A stretch of 64,000 nt of DNA from contig CAVTMP010000007.1 in NCBI GenBank assembly GCA_963735885.1, positions 1 to 64,000 on the forward strand. The letters are read 5' to 3'. A model generated the notes under the pieces. The model had not been told where the DNA came from. It did not search any database and saw only the letters and a list, made by a program, of their open reading frames with translations. The translations under genes and the position numbers were made by a program. Positions 9,899-19,004 of this stretch are shown in pieces; the first letter of the stretch is position 1, and every line of letters starts with the position of its first letter. This DNA is from JBBSBL01 sp963735885. GTDB taxonomy: Bacteria > Actinomycetota > Thermoleophilia > Solirubrobacterales > Solirubrobacteraceae.

Positions 9899-10795
9899 CG
9901 CCCCGCCCCTTTGCCCGGCGACCCAGCCGCGGAAGTCGGGGCCGATGACGCCCCGCTTTCTGTATCTTTCCATCGAAACGGCGCAGGGGCAATCCCTTTC
10001 CTCCCCCGCGACGGCGCGGGCGGCCGCGATCGCGATCCCCGGGATCGCGTTTTTCGCCGCCTCGACGGCCGCCGCCTCCCCGGGCGGCAGCATCCCTTCG
10101 AACAGGGCGCCGCGCCGGTACGGCATCTTCCGCACCCCTTCCGCGTAGTTCGTCACGTACGCCACCGGCGCGTAGCAGATCTCGAGCTCCCGCGCGAGGA
10201 ACGCCTCGGGGCACAGGGTCATCCCGACGAGATCCGCCCCGGCGCGCGCGAGAAACCGGATCTCGGCGGGGGTCTCGAGGCGCGGCCCCTCGGTGCAGGC
10301 GTAGGTGCCGCCGAAGTGGAATCGCCCTGCTTCGCGCCCTGCGTAGCGCCGCTTCACGGCGCGGCGCAGGGCGCTTCGCAGGGTTTCACAGAACACCGGG
10401 AACTGGCGGAGGAAGCCGATCCCCTTCCCCTCGTAGAAGGTCGACGGGCGGTTCCGGGTGAAGTCGAGGAGGTCGTCGGGGAGGACCAGGTCGCCGGGCC
10501 GGAACTTCCGGGAGATGGCGCCGGGCCCCGTCCAGGCGACGATCCGTGTCACCCCCAGGGACTTCGCGGCGTAGATGTTGGCGCGGTAGTTCACGTACGG
10601 CGCGGTCTTCTCGTACCCCTTCTCGCCGTGCCGCGAGAGGAAGAGGAAGCGGAAACCGGCGTTCTCGCAGAGGTGGACGGGGTTGGAAAGGCCGTACGGC
10701 GTCCGGACGCGCCGGGAGGAGAGCCTCTCCCCCAGCGTGCCCGGCCGGGAGGGCGTACGCCCCGGATCCTCCGAGGAGGAGGACCCGGGGCGCAT
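9899..10795 (-). CDS. methylthioadenosine/purine nucleoside phosphorylase-like protein (frameshifted)
   Basis: Phosphorolysis of MTA or a related nucleoside in purine and methionine salvage. The N-terminal phosphate motif GGSGAY is visible in one frame just after the ATG. The main frame carries VRTPYG, FLSRHGEKGY, VNYRANIYAAKSLGV, RPSTFYEGKG, GGTYACTEGPRLETPAEI and GADLVGMTLCPEAFLAREL, which are the hallmarks of the MTAP/PNP-2 family. At least two indels (near the CCCCGGG run by the start, and near 10,710) are needed to join the N-terminus. The stop is not certain because the frame runs on into the DUF507 gene. Substrate specificity cannot be told. Confidence 0.78.
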
Positions 10796-10811
10796 TCTTT
10801 CCCGCCGTTTC

Positions 10812-11494
10812 TCAGAAGGCGACCCGGACGCCGAGGTTGAGCGTCCACCCGCCCATGTTCACGTCGAAATCGTTCCCTGCATTGGAGTGGAACGTCGGAT
10901 TGACCCAGTGGTACTTCCCCTCGAAGTTGAGCGCCACGCGGGGGTTGAGCCACATGTCGAGACCGGCGGAGAGGTAGCCGCCGAAGTCGGTGCTGCTGTC
11001 GTCGATCCCGGTGAATCCCGGCCTCGGATCCTCTTCAGGCTCGAGAAGTAGATGCCCAGCCCGGCCCCGACGTACGGCTCGATGAACGGGTGGGGAAGGA
11101 TCAGGCGCCCGCCGATCGTCATCGGGACCACCGTCGCCTCGTCCGACCCGCGTTCCGCGCCGTAGGCGCCGATGGTGCCGTCGACGGCGAACACCGGCGA
11201 CACGCGGGAACCGACCCCGAAGTCGAAATTCCCCCCGGAGTCGTACCCCCCCAACCCGTCGGCGTCGTTGTTGGGATCGAAGATGCCCAGGTGCCCGAAG
11301 AAGTACGGCTGGCCGTACTGCGCGTGCCGGGGCGGCGGCACCTCGGCCCCGCGACGCGGCGGGGGCGGCGCGTACTCCCCGGAGCTCCCTCCCCGGGGTC
11401 CCCGTTCGTACCGGTCGTACTCGGCGGCGACGGCGGTCGCCGCGGTCGCGGCGACCATCAACCCGGCGAGAATCAACGCGAGATGCTTCCTCAT
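10812..11494 (-). CDS. outer-membrane beta-barrel protein (frameshifted)
   Basis: Starts MRKHLALILAGLMVAATAAT, a clear signal peptide, after a GGAGGA site. A Pro/Arg/Gly-rich segment follows, then alternating strands such as GHLGIFDPN, PVFAVDGTIGAYG, GGRLILPHPFIEPYVGAGLGIYF. In the other frame it finishes with WLNPRVALNFEGKYHW and WTLNLGVRVAF, ending in Phe as barrels do. The shift is near 11,036-11,045. The size (about 227 residues) and pattern suit an OmpA/OmpW-type eight-strand barrel. The ligand is unknown. Confidence 0.78.
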
Positions 11495-11632
11495 GCTGTC
11501 CTCCTTCTTCCCCGGCGAAACCGGGGATGCGATTCGAGGATACCGCCCGTCGAAGTGGAAAGAAAGGGGCGGAATCCATATAATGGTGCCTTCTCTGTAC
11601 ACCAATATACGACGTACCGACGGGAGATATTC

Positions 11633-12102
11633 ATGATCATCGTCATGGGAGCGGGTGCGGCCCAAAAAGAGATCCGCACCGTCATCGCCAGGATCAAGGC
11701 GCTGGGGTACACCCCGCACCCGATCTTCGGGAAGGAACGCACCGTCATCGGCGCGATCGGGGACGAGCGCGGCAAGATCGTCCTCCAGGGGCTCGAGTCG
11801 CTCCCCGGGGTGGAGCGGGTCGTCCCGATCCTCAAGCCGTACAAGCTCGCCAGCCGCGAGGTGAAGCCGGAACGGACGGTCATCCGCATCGCCCCCGGGG
11901 TGACGGTCGGGGACCGGCAGCTCCTGGTCATCGCGGGCCCCTGCTCCGTGGAGAGCGAAGCGCAGATGATCGAAACGGCGCTGGCCGTGAAGAAGGCGGG
12001 CGCCCACGTGCTGCGCGGCGGGGCGTGGAAGCCGCGCACCTCGCCGTACGCCTTCCAGGGGTTGGAGCTCAAGGGCCTCAAGATCCTGCGCAAGGCGAAC
12101 GC
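11633..12102 (+). pseudogene. 3-deoxy-7-phosphoheptulonate synthase, N-terminal part only
   Basis: About 157 residues of an AroA-beta type DAHP synthase, first step of the shikimate pathway. MIIVMGAGAAQKEIRTVI begins the small regulatory domain. Then come the barrel segments VIAGPCSVES, LRGGAWKPRTSPYAFQG and LKGLKILRKA. The normal continuation through the rest of the barrel (GLPVVTEVM and so on) is missing. At about 12,100 the frame runs into sequence with no relation to this enzyme. This is best explained by a contig join, not by gene decay. A GGGAG site precedes the ATG. Confidence 0.9.
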
Positions 12103-12412
12103 TGGAAAGGACAGTTTGGTGGCGCCGGACAAGGAGTCACAGGAAACGCTTGATGCCCACAGCGTAAAGATCACATTGGTTGACTATGCGGGAACGTTCG
12201 CCGACCAACGTGGTCCCTTTGCCGCACCTACTCCCAAGACCGGGTATCGCATGCTGGGCGCAATCATTCCGTTGGACGATCAGCTGTTCTTCGTCAAGGG
12301 ATACGGTGCGGAAAAGACCGTCGAGGCTCACGCGGACAAGATCCGTGGTTTCCTCCAATCACTCAAACCGAAACCAGCGGCGGACGCAAAACCCTCAGGC
12401 AGCCCGCCGTAA
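12103..12412 (+). CDS. C-terminal fragment of an unidentified protein beyond the join
   Basis: About 100 residues in the same frame as the truncated DAHP synthase, but with different composition: KITLVDYAGTFADQRGP, YRMLGAIIPLDDQLFFVKGYG, ending FLQSLKPKPAADAKP. It resembles the tail of a small exported protein family found near planctomycete cytochrome maturation genes, which I recall only by general pattern. The N-terminus is lost at the join. Its stop overlaps the stop of the convergent gene at 12,395. Confidence 0.5.
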
Positions 12413-13472
12413 GCGTTTGTTGCCTCGGCGTTTCGCCTCCCGAGATGATCGCGTTGGCGGGCGTGTGGACGCGGCGCCGGGATCCGCGGCGACAGCGTGT
12501 TGCGTTGCAGCAGTGCGGCGCCGGTGGCGGGCGATGCTGCCGCAGGTGATCAGGGCCAACAAGACCAGCGCGGCACACCACTTGCCGTACGCCATCCATG
12601 GCACGGGTAACGCACCCAACGTGCACTGCACGACGTGCTGGGCCGGCAGTTGGCATGGAACCGGACGTAAACAAGACCTCCCAGTCACTGGCGTTCCGTG
12701 TCGTGGCCACGCGGTGCAGGTTGGCCGTAAGGTGGTCCGGCGCCGAAGCCACAATGCGTACCTGCAAATCCTCGGTCGGCAGATCCAACGTCCGCTCCCA
12801 GACCTTGCGCTTGCGCGTATTCCGCAGGTAGTACGTGAACTTCACCACACGTTGTCCCGGCTCCCACGGGATGCTCGTGACAAGCCTCCCGCCGCGTATG
12901 GCAAACGACCGGCCGAAGAACTCATCATGAAATGTCACCTTCTGGAAATCGGCCGGGATGGACAGTTGGAGAGTAACCGGTTCGGCTCCCTCGTCACCCG
13001 ATACCGTGCCGACGTAGGTTTTCTGCGACGGGTTTTCAACGGCCAAGGACTCGGTGACTTCCAGCATGCCGGTGGCGGACCGAATATTGATTTCGTGGTT
13101 GCGCACGTGCAGTGGATTCGGCTCGAGCACGACATCCCGCACGGTAAGCGTCACTGCTGCCGTGTTGCGTTCCCGTGCCAAGTGGACTCGCGGTCCTGGA
13201 TAGTGAATTCCTTCGAACTGTGCCGACGGTTTGTACTGAATGTACTGGCTGACGGGCAAGTTGCGGAACAGGAATCGCCCCGCCGCGTCCGTCGTGGTTT
13301 CGTCGAGTAGCACGAAATCTTCGTCGGACTTCATTTCCAGCACCACGCGGGCTCCCGCGACCGGCTGTGCACCGCGCGAGCTATTGATGACGACACCACC
13401 GATGCATCCATCATGGCTCACGCCGTCAGCGGCGGTGACAAACGCGGCGAACAGGAGCAGCGCAGCAGGCAT
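12395..13472 (-). CDS. exported protein with carboxypeptidase-regulatory-like domain and C-terminal membrane helix (frameshifted)
   Basis: Starts MPAALLLFAAFVTAADG, a signal peptide, with GGAGGGAA four bases before the ATG. Residues of about 25-100 form a carboxypeptidase-regulatory-like beta-sandwich (GVVINSS, ARVVLEMKSDE, TTDAAGRFLFRNLP). A second sandwich-like region follows, with PWEPGQRVVKFTYYL. After an indel near 12,650 the frame ends with the helix CAALVLLALITCGSIARHRRR and a basic tail. It is the last gene of the ccm operon, so a role in cytochrome maturation at the membrane is possible. That is inferred from position only. Confidence 0.65.
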
Positions 13473-13502
13473 GAGATTCCCTCCAGACAATGGGACAACC
13501 TT

Positions 13503-13667
13503 CTATGCTGCCCGCACCTTGGCGTCGTCGGTTTGCTGGCGTCGGGCGACCTGCTCCCGCAAGTGATCCAGGCTCTTTCTCAGCTTGTTCTGATTCGTGC
13601 CCAAATGGGCAACATACAGCGCGACGGCTGTCCACACGATCATGTAGGTCACGACAAGAGTGCCCAT
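13503..13667 (-). CDS. ccmD: CcmD-like small membrane protein
   Basis: A protein of 54 residues: MGTLVVTYMIVWTAVALYVA makes a single membrane helix, followed by a basic coiled tail (LRKSLDHLREQVARR). Size, topology and position just after ccmC match CcmD, which helps release holo-CcmE from the CcmABC complex. A GGGAGCG site precedes the ATG. Confidence 0.75.
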   Translation of the reverse strand: MGTLVVTYMIVWTAVALYVAHLGTNQNKLRKSLDHLREQVARRQQTDDAKVRAA

Positions 13668-13680
13668 TATTCGCTCCCTG

Positions 13681-14351
13681 TTATGTGTCGATCTCCAAGT
13701 CGGCAATCTCGTGTGACATGCCAATCTGCCTGCATCGCTGTACGAGCAACCACAGAAAGAACGACGAGAAACTTGCTACACTCAACCACAGCACCAATCG
13801 CATGGAGGGTTCCATGCCGGGCGACACGGGATGCATGCCGCGAAATAACCGCGTGGCCATGACAACCAGAGGCACGTCCAATGCACCGATGATCGCCAAC
13901 ACGGCTGCAAACCGGGCGCGACGATCTGAGTTTTCGATGTTGTTGCGCGATGAGATAGCCGGAGTACATGCACCACAGAATGAACGCGGTTGTCAATCGT
14001 GGTTCCCACGTCCACCACGCGTCCCCAGGCGGCATGCGCCCACATCGAACCAGTGACGAGCGTAAGGCCGGTACACAACCAACCCACTTCAGCGAACGCC
14101 TGGGACCAATGATCCCAGGAGAGCTGTCGCCGTAACAAGTAGAGCAGTCCGGTTACGGCCGTACCGATGAATCCGACCAGGCCAAACCAAGCCACGGCCA
14201 CGTGAATGTAAAGGATCCGCTGTGCATCACCCATCGTGCTTTCGCGCGGCGCGAGGAAGCCGATCGCCAGGATTGCTGCGGCGACGAGCCCGCTGACGGA
14301 CAGCATTACGATGGCTTCACGATCGGCCAGGAAGTGTCTAGCAGGTGTCAC
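13681..14351 (-). CDS. ccmC: heme exporter protein CcmC (frameshifted)
   Basis: A membrane protein that loads heme on CcmE. It starts GTG with MTPARHFLADREAIVML. The frame includes ILYIHVAVAWFGLVGF and VTGSMWAHAAWG. After a shift near 14,010 come the tryptophan-rich heme-handling segment WWTWEPRLTTAFILW and SGYLIAQQHRKLRSS, and after a second shift near 13,900 the final helices around GALDVPLVVMATRLFR and LVLWLSVASF. The restored length is about 223 residues. The gene starts three bases after the ccmB stop. Confidence 0.88.
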
Positions 14352-14354
14352 GTG

Positions 14355-15024
14355 CTAATCCTCCATCACGAATTCGAACAACACGACCCCGGCCGTGACG
14401 AATATCACGTCACACGCCGCCAGCAGCTGAATTGAGTGCCACCAGGACGGTCCGAAATCTGCCTTCTGCCAAGAGTCGTGACGCTTCGGCCGCCGTGACG
14501 AGCACCGGAATCACCAGGGGGAGCACCAGAATGACCAGGAGGTTATCCCGGCCGATCCGCGCGGCCACAGCGCTGACCAGCGTGCCGACAGCGGCGATGC
14601 CGATGTTCCCCAGGGCGGCCACCAAGCACAGGGCCGCTGGCGAAGCCAGCAAAGGTACGTCGGAGAGTATTACGAACAGTGGTATGATGACCGCCTGCAC
14701 GGTGGCCAAGGCAATCGAGTTCACGATCAACTTGGCGACGAATATTGCGGTCGCGCTCAAAGGGTACGTGGTCAGCCCCTCCCAACAACCGTTCTCTCGC
14801 TCGGCGGCAAATGACCGATCGACGGCAATCATGCCTGCGAAGAAAATGGCCAGCCATAACAGGCCACCCACCACACGGTGTTTCTCGTGTGGCAGCGTGT
14901 CCAGTTGCAGGCTCACAAACACGGCCACAAGGGCACCCAACACGAGCATTGCTGGCCAAGCCCGACGAGCCCGCCATTCCGAAATGAGATCCTTGTTGAT
15001 CAGCCACCACAGGTTGCCATTCAA
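14355..15024 (-). CDS. ccmB: heme exporter protein CcmB (frameshifted at the end)
   Basis: Membrane subunit of the CcmAB ABC transporter. MNGNLWWLINKDLISEWRAR begins it. The conserved DRSFAAERENGCWEGLTTYPL and PLVIPVLVTAAEA are present, with about six helices. The final helix is in another frame after an indel near 14,440: WHSIQLLAACDVIFVTAG, ending FEFVMED. The restored length is about 223 residues, normal for CcmB. It lies between ccmA and ccmC. Confidence 0.9.
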
Positions 15025-15039
15025 TAGAACGCTCCTTGT

Positions 15040-15744
15040 TCAGGCTGCTTGCTTCCGCATCGCAGGGTCCTGCTCCCAGATGAAACGCGCGGGAGTATGC
15101 GGCTCAATGCGACCCTCGTTCAATGCCAACACTCGATCTGCAAGTTGACTGACCAGCACTTCCTCATGCGTGACGTAGCAGACGCAGTGATGCGTGCGCC
15201 GCATCTCCTGCAACTGGTGGATCAACCATTGCTGTCCTTGCGTGTCGAGTCCCGCGGACGGTTCGTCCAGCAGTACGATCACGGGATCGTGGACGACGGC
15301 ACGCAACAGGGAAAGTCGCCGCCGCATCCCGGGGGAGAGTTGCGAGACAAGCACGCGACTGAGCGGGGCAAGTCCGGCCGTCTCCAGTTGCTCGCGCACG
15401 CGGTGCACCGGCGTGGCCACTTCGTGCATGCGGGCGGCGAACATCAGATTCTCCTCCACGGTCAAATGCGGATAGAGAAACGTGTCATGTCCGGCATAAC
15501 CCAGAGAGCGGCGCAGCCGCACACTCAGAGGCTGCTCCTGGCCCAGCCAGCGGATCGACCCCGCACAGGGACGCAGCAGGGAGGCAAGGCATCTCAGCAA
15601 CGTCGTCTTGCCGGCGCCGTTGGCTCCAATCACGGCAACCATCTCACCCAGCTGAAGGGAGAAGTTCACATCCCGCAGGACGGCGCGACCGCCGAGTCGC
15701 TTCCACAAACCGGACACTTGGATAGCCGTGCTGCAATCCGCCAT
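15040..15744 (-). CDS. ccmA: heme-exporter ATPase CcmA
   Basis: An intact ABC ATPase of 234 residues. The Walker A is GANGAGKTT (residues 40-48), the signature LSPGMRRRLSL, the Walker B VIVLLDEPSAGLD, and the switch histidine lies in VTHEE. It starts at MADCSTAIQV, eight bases after the ccmF stop. It powers release of heme-loaded CcmE with CcmB and CcmC. Confidence 0.95.
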   Translation of the reverse strand: MADCSTAIQVSGLWKRLGGRAVLRDVNFSLQLGEMVAVIGANGAGKTTLLRCLASLLRPCAGSIRWLGQEQPLSVRLRRSLGYAGHDTFLYPHLTVEENLMFAARMHEVATPVHRVREQLETAGLAPLSRVLVSQLSPGMRRRLSLLRAVVHDPVIVLLDEPSAGLDTQGQQWLIHQLQEMRRTHHCVCYVTHEEVLVSQLADRVLALNEGRIEPHTPARFIWEQDPAMRKQAA

Positions 15745-15751
15745 CAGACCC

Positions 15752-17748
15752 TCACGTGTCTGGGACACCGTGCCGCACCCGTCCCAGAAATTTCGGCCGG
15801 GCGACTTGTGGAGTCGAACTGGCACCAGTCGATGCGGGCCAGAGCCGCACCATGCCCCCGACCAAGAAGAGCCATCCTCCCAGCCAGATCCACCGGACGA
15901 GCGGATTGATTACGAGTGTCAGGTCGGCTTGCCGCACGCCCGCGGCACCATGCAGGATCGTGTACAGGTCGCGCGACCACGTGGAGTGAATTGCGACTTC
16001 CGTAGTCCATTCATTTTGATGGCGGTGGAAGTGTCGGGCGGGGAACAAAGTGCAGACGTGCTGCCCCCGGCGAGAGATGTCCAATTGCACATCACCGATC
16101 AACGTGTCGCCTTCCGTGAACTCGCGCGTTTTCGCCACGCGAACGGTGTAGCCAGACCACGCGATCGTTTCGCCTTCCTGCATAACCACGTGCTGTCGCG
16201 TGGATCCCAACGACGAACCAGCGATGCCCACGGCCAGGCAGGTGAATCCGAGATGCATGAGGTAGCTTGCGTACTGTGGCCTGCCCGCCGTCAGCACCTC
16301 GACAATTCCTGCCTGCCAACTCGTCTTGCGGCCCCGCATGTCTAGCCACACGGCACTGATACAAACCGCGGCCGCAAATCCGGCACAGCCGAGGACGATG
16401 AGGGTGAATATGTGTCGCTCGCCGGCTAAGCGCGGCCAGTGATCCGGTGAGCAACCCCGCGACGGCGCTCCCCGCCAGCAGACGCCGTTGCATGAGGGAG
16501 GGAGCCACGCCCCAACGCAACAGCGGCGTCGCCGTGCTGATGCCCAGCAAGAGCAGTCCGATCGGCATCGCGACGTTGTTGAAGAAGGCCACGCCGACCA
16601 CGATCTTGTGCCCCAGCAACAAGTCGGACACCGGCACCATGAGAGTGCCAACGATCGTAACGACGCTCAGCAAAAGGAGTCCCAGGCTGCCGGTCACGAT
16701 CAGGGACTCGCGAGACCAGATACTGCGGATCGGTCGATCAGGCACGAACTGCGCCCGTTGCGCGGCCGAGGGCTACCATGCCCGCCAGCGAAGAGAAATA
16801 CCATCATCGCCAGGAAAGCCCAGCCAATCGGCGAGCGACTGAACGCGTGCAGGCTACTGAAAATCCCGCTGCGTGTCAGAAACGTGGCAAAGTTGCAGAG
16901 CGTGAAGGTGGCCACCGCCAGCGCAACCGTCGTTCGCTTCAGACACGCCGCGGTAGTGCCAGCCCATCAGGCAGTGAATCAGTGCCGTCCCGGTCAACCA
17001 GGGAATCAGCGACCCGTTTTCCACGGGATCCCAAGCCCAGTACCCACCCCATCCCAGTTCTTCATAGGCCCAGTTGCCTCCGAGAATAATTCCCGATCCG
17101 AGCACGACCCACGCGAAGACCGTCCAATGTCGGGCCGGTGCCCAGCCAGCCGTGTCCGCCTGCCGATCACTCAAGGCCGCCAGCGCTAAGGCACAGGGGA
17201 CTGCCCCACGCCGCATAACCCAGGAACACGAGCGGCGGATGGATCAGCATCGCCGGGTGTATCAGTAAAGGACTTAGGCCGTTTCCCTCAACGCGAGCTG
17301 TCAGTGACGGTTGCATCGGGTCCGCGGTGAACACGATGATCGCTACAAGGAAGAAGACGTATGCCATCAGGAACGCTCAGCGCGCGTAACCGAAGCTTCT
17401 CGGAGTTGGCGTCGTGTGTGGACAAGAAACGCGAGCACTACCAGTCCCAGCAGCCACGTCCACAACAACATGGAACCCTCTTGGCCGACCCACAGAGCGG
17501 ACAGGGAGTATTGCCAAGGGAGCTGTTCCGCGGAGTGCTGGGCGACGTAGGCGAACCTCGAAATCCTTCACGAGCAAGGCCCAGGCCAAGACGAGCAGGA
17601 CGACGGTCAGGGCGATAACTGTCACGATGGAACTGGCGACGGCTCGACGCTCGCTCGCCCAGCCCTCGCTGCGGGACCCCATGAACGCCGCGTACGACGC
17701 GTAGCCCGCGGCGACGAAGGCCAACAGCAGGGATAACTTGTCCCACAA
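15752..17748 (-). CDS. ccmF: cytochrome c heme lyase CcmF (multiply frameshifted)
   Basis: A large membrane protein that ligates heme to apocytochrome c. The pieces appear in order on the minus strand but in changing frames. They are MWDKLSLLLAFVAAGYASYAA, then YVAQHSAEQLPWQYSLSALW, SPLLIHPAMLIHPPLVFLGY, the heme-handling loop GWGGYWAWDPVENGSLIPW, FLTRSGIFSSLHAFSRSP, SRESLIVTGSLGL, GVAFFNNVAMPIGLLLLG and a long periplasmic C-terminal region ending FLGRVRHGVPDT. At least five single-base shifts are needed. All landmarks are conserved, so errors in the sequence are likelier than loss of function. The restored length is about 660 residues. Confidence 0.88.
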
Positions 17749-17752
17749 TGTA

Positions 17753-18149
17753 TCATGAGCTACCTTGCGACGTGTACTTGCTCGCGCACTTTGTCATCAC
17801 CTTGTGACTGCGCACCAGGTTCTGACGCTCCAGCTTTCCCTCCACGACAACTTCCATGCCCTCGGCCAGATTGTCAGGGAGCGGACCTGTACAGATTACG
17901 TCGACCAACTCCCCGTTCACCGGCCAGCGCGAATGTCGCTTGTTGTCGCGTCCGGTCAATGTGCAAGGTAGCGGCACCGACGCGGCCGTGGATGCGGAGC
18001 TGACTCCCGACAATCTGCGGCGCTAAGTCGATACATTCATCGACGGTCAGGTAGTACTGCCAACTCGAGGTGGCCCCGGCAACGGCCAAATACGTCGTTA
18101 CGGCGGCAATGATGACGGTACCCACAGCCAGCTTTCGACCTGTCGTCAT
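17753..18149 (-). CDS. ccmE: heme chaperone CcmE, Cys (CxxxY) type (frameshifted)
   Basis: MTTGRKLAVGTVIIAAVTTY anchors the protein, and the OB-fold follows with IHGRVGAATLHID, GELVDVICTGPLPDNLAEG and MEVVVEGKLERQNL. In classical CcmE the heme binds covalently to His in an HDENY-type motif. Here the corresponding region reads VMTKCASKY, so Cys takes the place of His and the Tyr is kept. This is the CxxxY variant known from archaea and some deltaproteobacteria. One indel near 17,930 splits the frame. It is five bases upstream of ccmF and first in the operon. Confidence 0.85.
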
Positions 18150-18467
18150 ACGCGATTCAACTCCTTGCCTACCAACAGGAATCGAGCGAGGTCGTATATC
18201 AAATTCGCTCGGCGTGGTCAAACTCAATCTCCCAACCGGCCCAGTCGTTCGCCAAGCCGCACCAGTGTCGACAAGTGTTGGAGCAGACACCGGGATTGTC
18301 CGGTTAAGTCGGGCCCTACGCTTGACTTAGGGATGGGGCTGGGCTAGCGTTAGCTGGGACTAAGGCTGGAGGAAGTCAGGTCGTGCGGGTGCTTTCGATG
18401 GCAGACCTGAATTCCGGTCCTCTCGTTGTGTGCACGAAGGTTGTCTTTTTCCGGAGGTACGAGGGTT
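18150..18467. other. divergent control region between the ccm operon and the multiheme operon
   Basis: About 320 bases between the outward-facing ccmE and tetraheme cytochrome genes. Promoters for both must lie here. I find no clear sigma-70 or sigma-54 match, and only a GGAGG ribosome site at 18,452 for the rightward gene. Confidence 0.5.
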
Positions 18468-18996
18468 ATGGTCGGGCGATTTCGATTGGTCGGCAGCGAC
18501 AGCGCTATTCTGCATGGCGGTTATCGCATTTGGGTTCGTGATGACTTGTGTTCCGACACAGCCGGTTTCCGCAGATCCGCCAACTGATCAGGAGTACACC
18601 GGCACCAAGCGCTGTGCTTCGTGCCATTTCGAGCAGTTCATGAAGTGGAAGGCGACACCCCACGCAAAAACGTTTGCTCTTCTCACAAAGAAATATGAAG
18701 CTGACCCCAAGTGCCTCAAGTGCCACACGACGGGCTACGGAGAGAAGACCGGCTATGGCGCGGTCAAGGACGATTCGCTGAAGGAAGTGGGATGTGAAGT
18801 CTGCCACGGCCCCGGCAGCAAGCATGAAGAAGCTGCGAAGCCGTTTGCTCAAGTGAAGAACTTGACGAAGGAGCAGGAAGAACTGGTCAGGGGCACGATC
18901 TGGAAAATGTTGCCCAAGAACGTCTGCGTGGAGTGCCACAAGCTGCAGGCCCATGGCGAGTCTCAGACACCACCCGAAATGAAGAAGAAGAAGTAG
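18468..18996 (+). CDS. exported tetraheme cytochrome, c554-like
   Basis: Four heme motifs in order: CASCH, CLKCH, CEVCH, CVECH, with the c554-type context YTGTKRCASCH, KWKATPHAKTFALL and VGCEVCHGPGSKH. The signal region includes AVIAFGFVMTCV before PVSADPP. The ATG at 18,468 has a GGAGG site but is in a different frame from the heme part, so a single indel near 18,505 is implied. An upstream GTG at 18,430 is in the heme frame but has no ribosome site. It is probably a periplasmic electron shuttle for the larger cytochromes that follow eight bases later. It ends in a lysine-rich tail. Confidence 0.85.
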
Positions 18997-19004
18997 CGAG
19001 CCTC

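Noticed and set aside
11633..12412. A novel DAHP synthase fusion protein
   Set aside because: The catalytic barrel is incomplete and composition shifts at the junction, so a false join explains it better.
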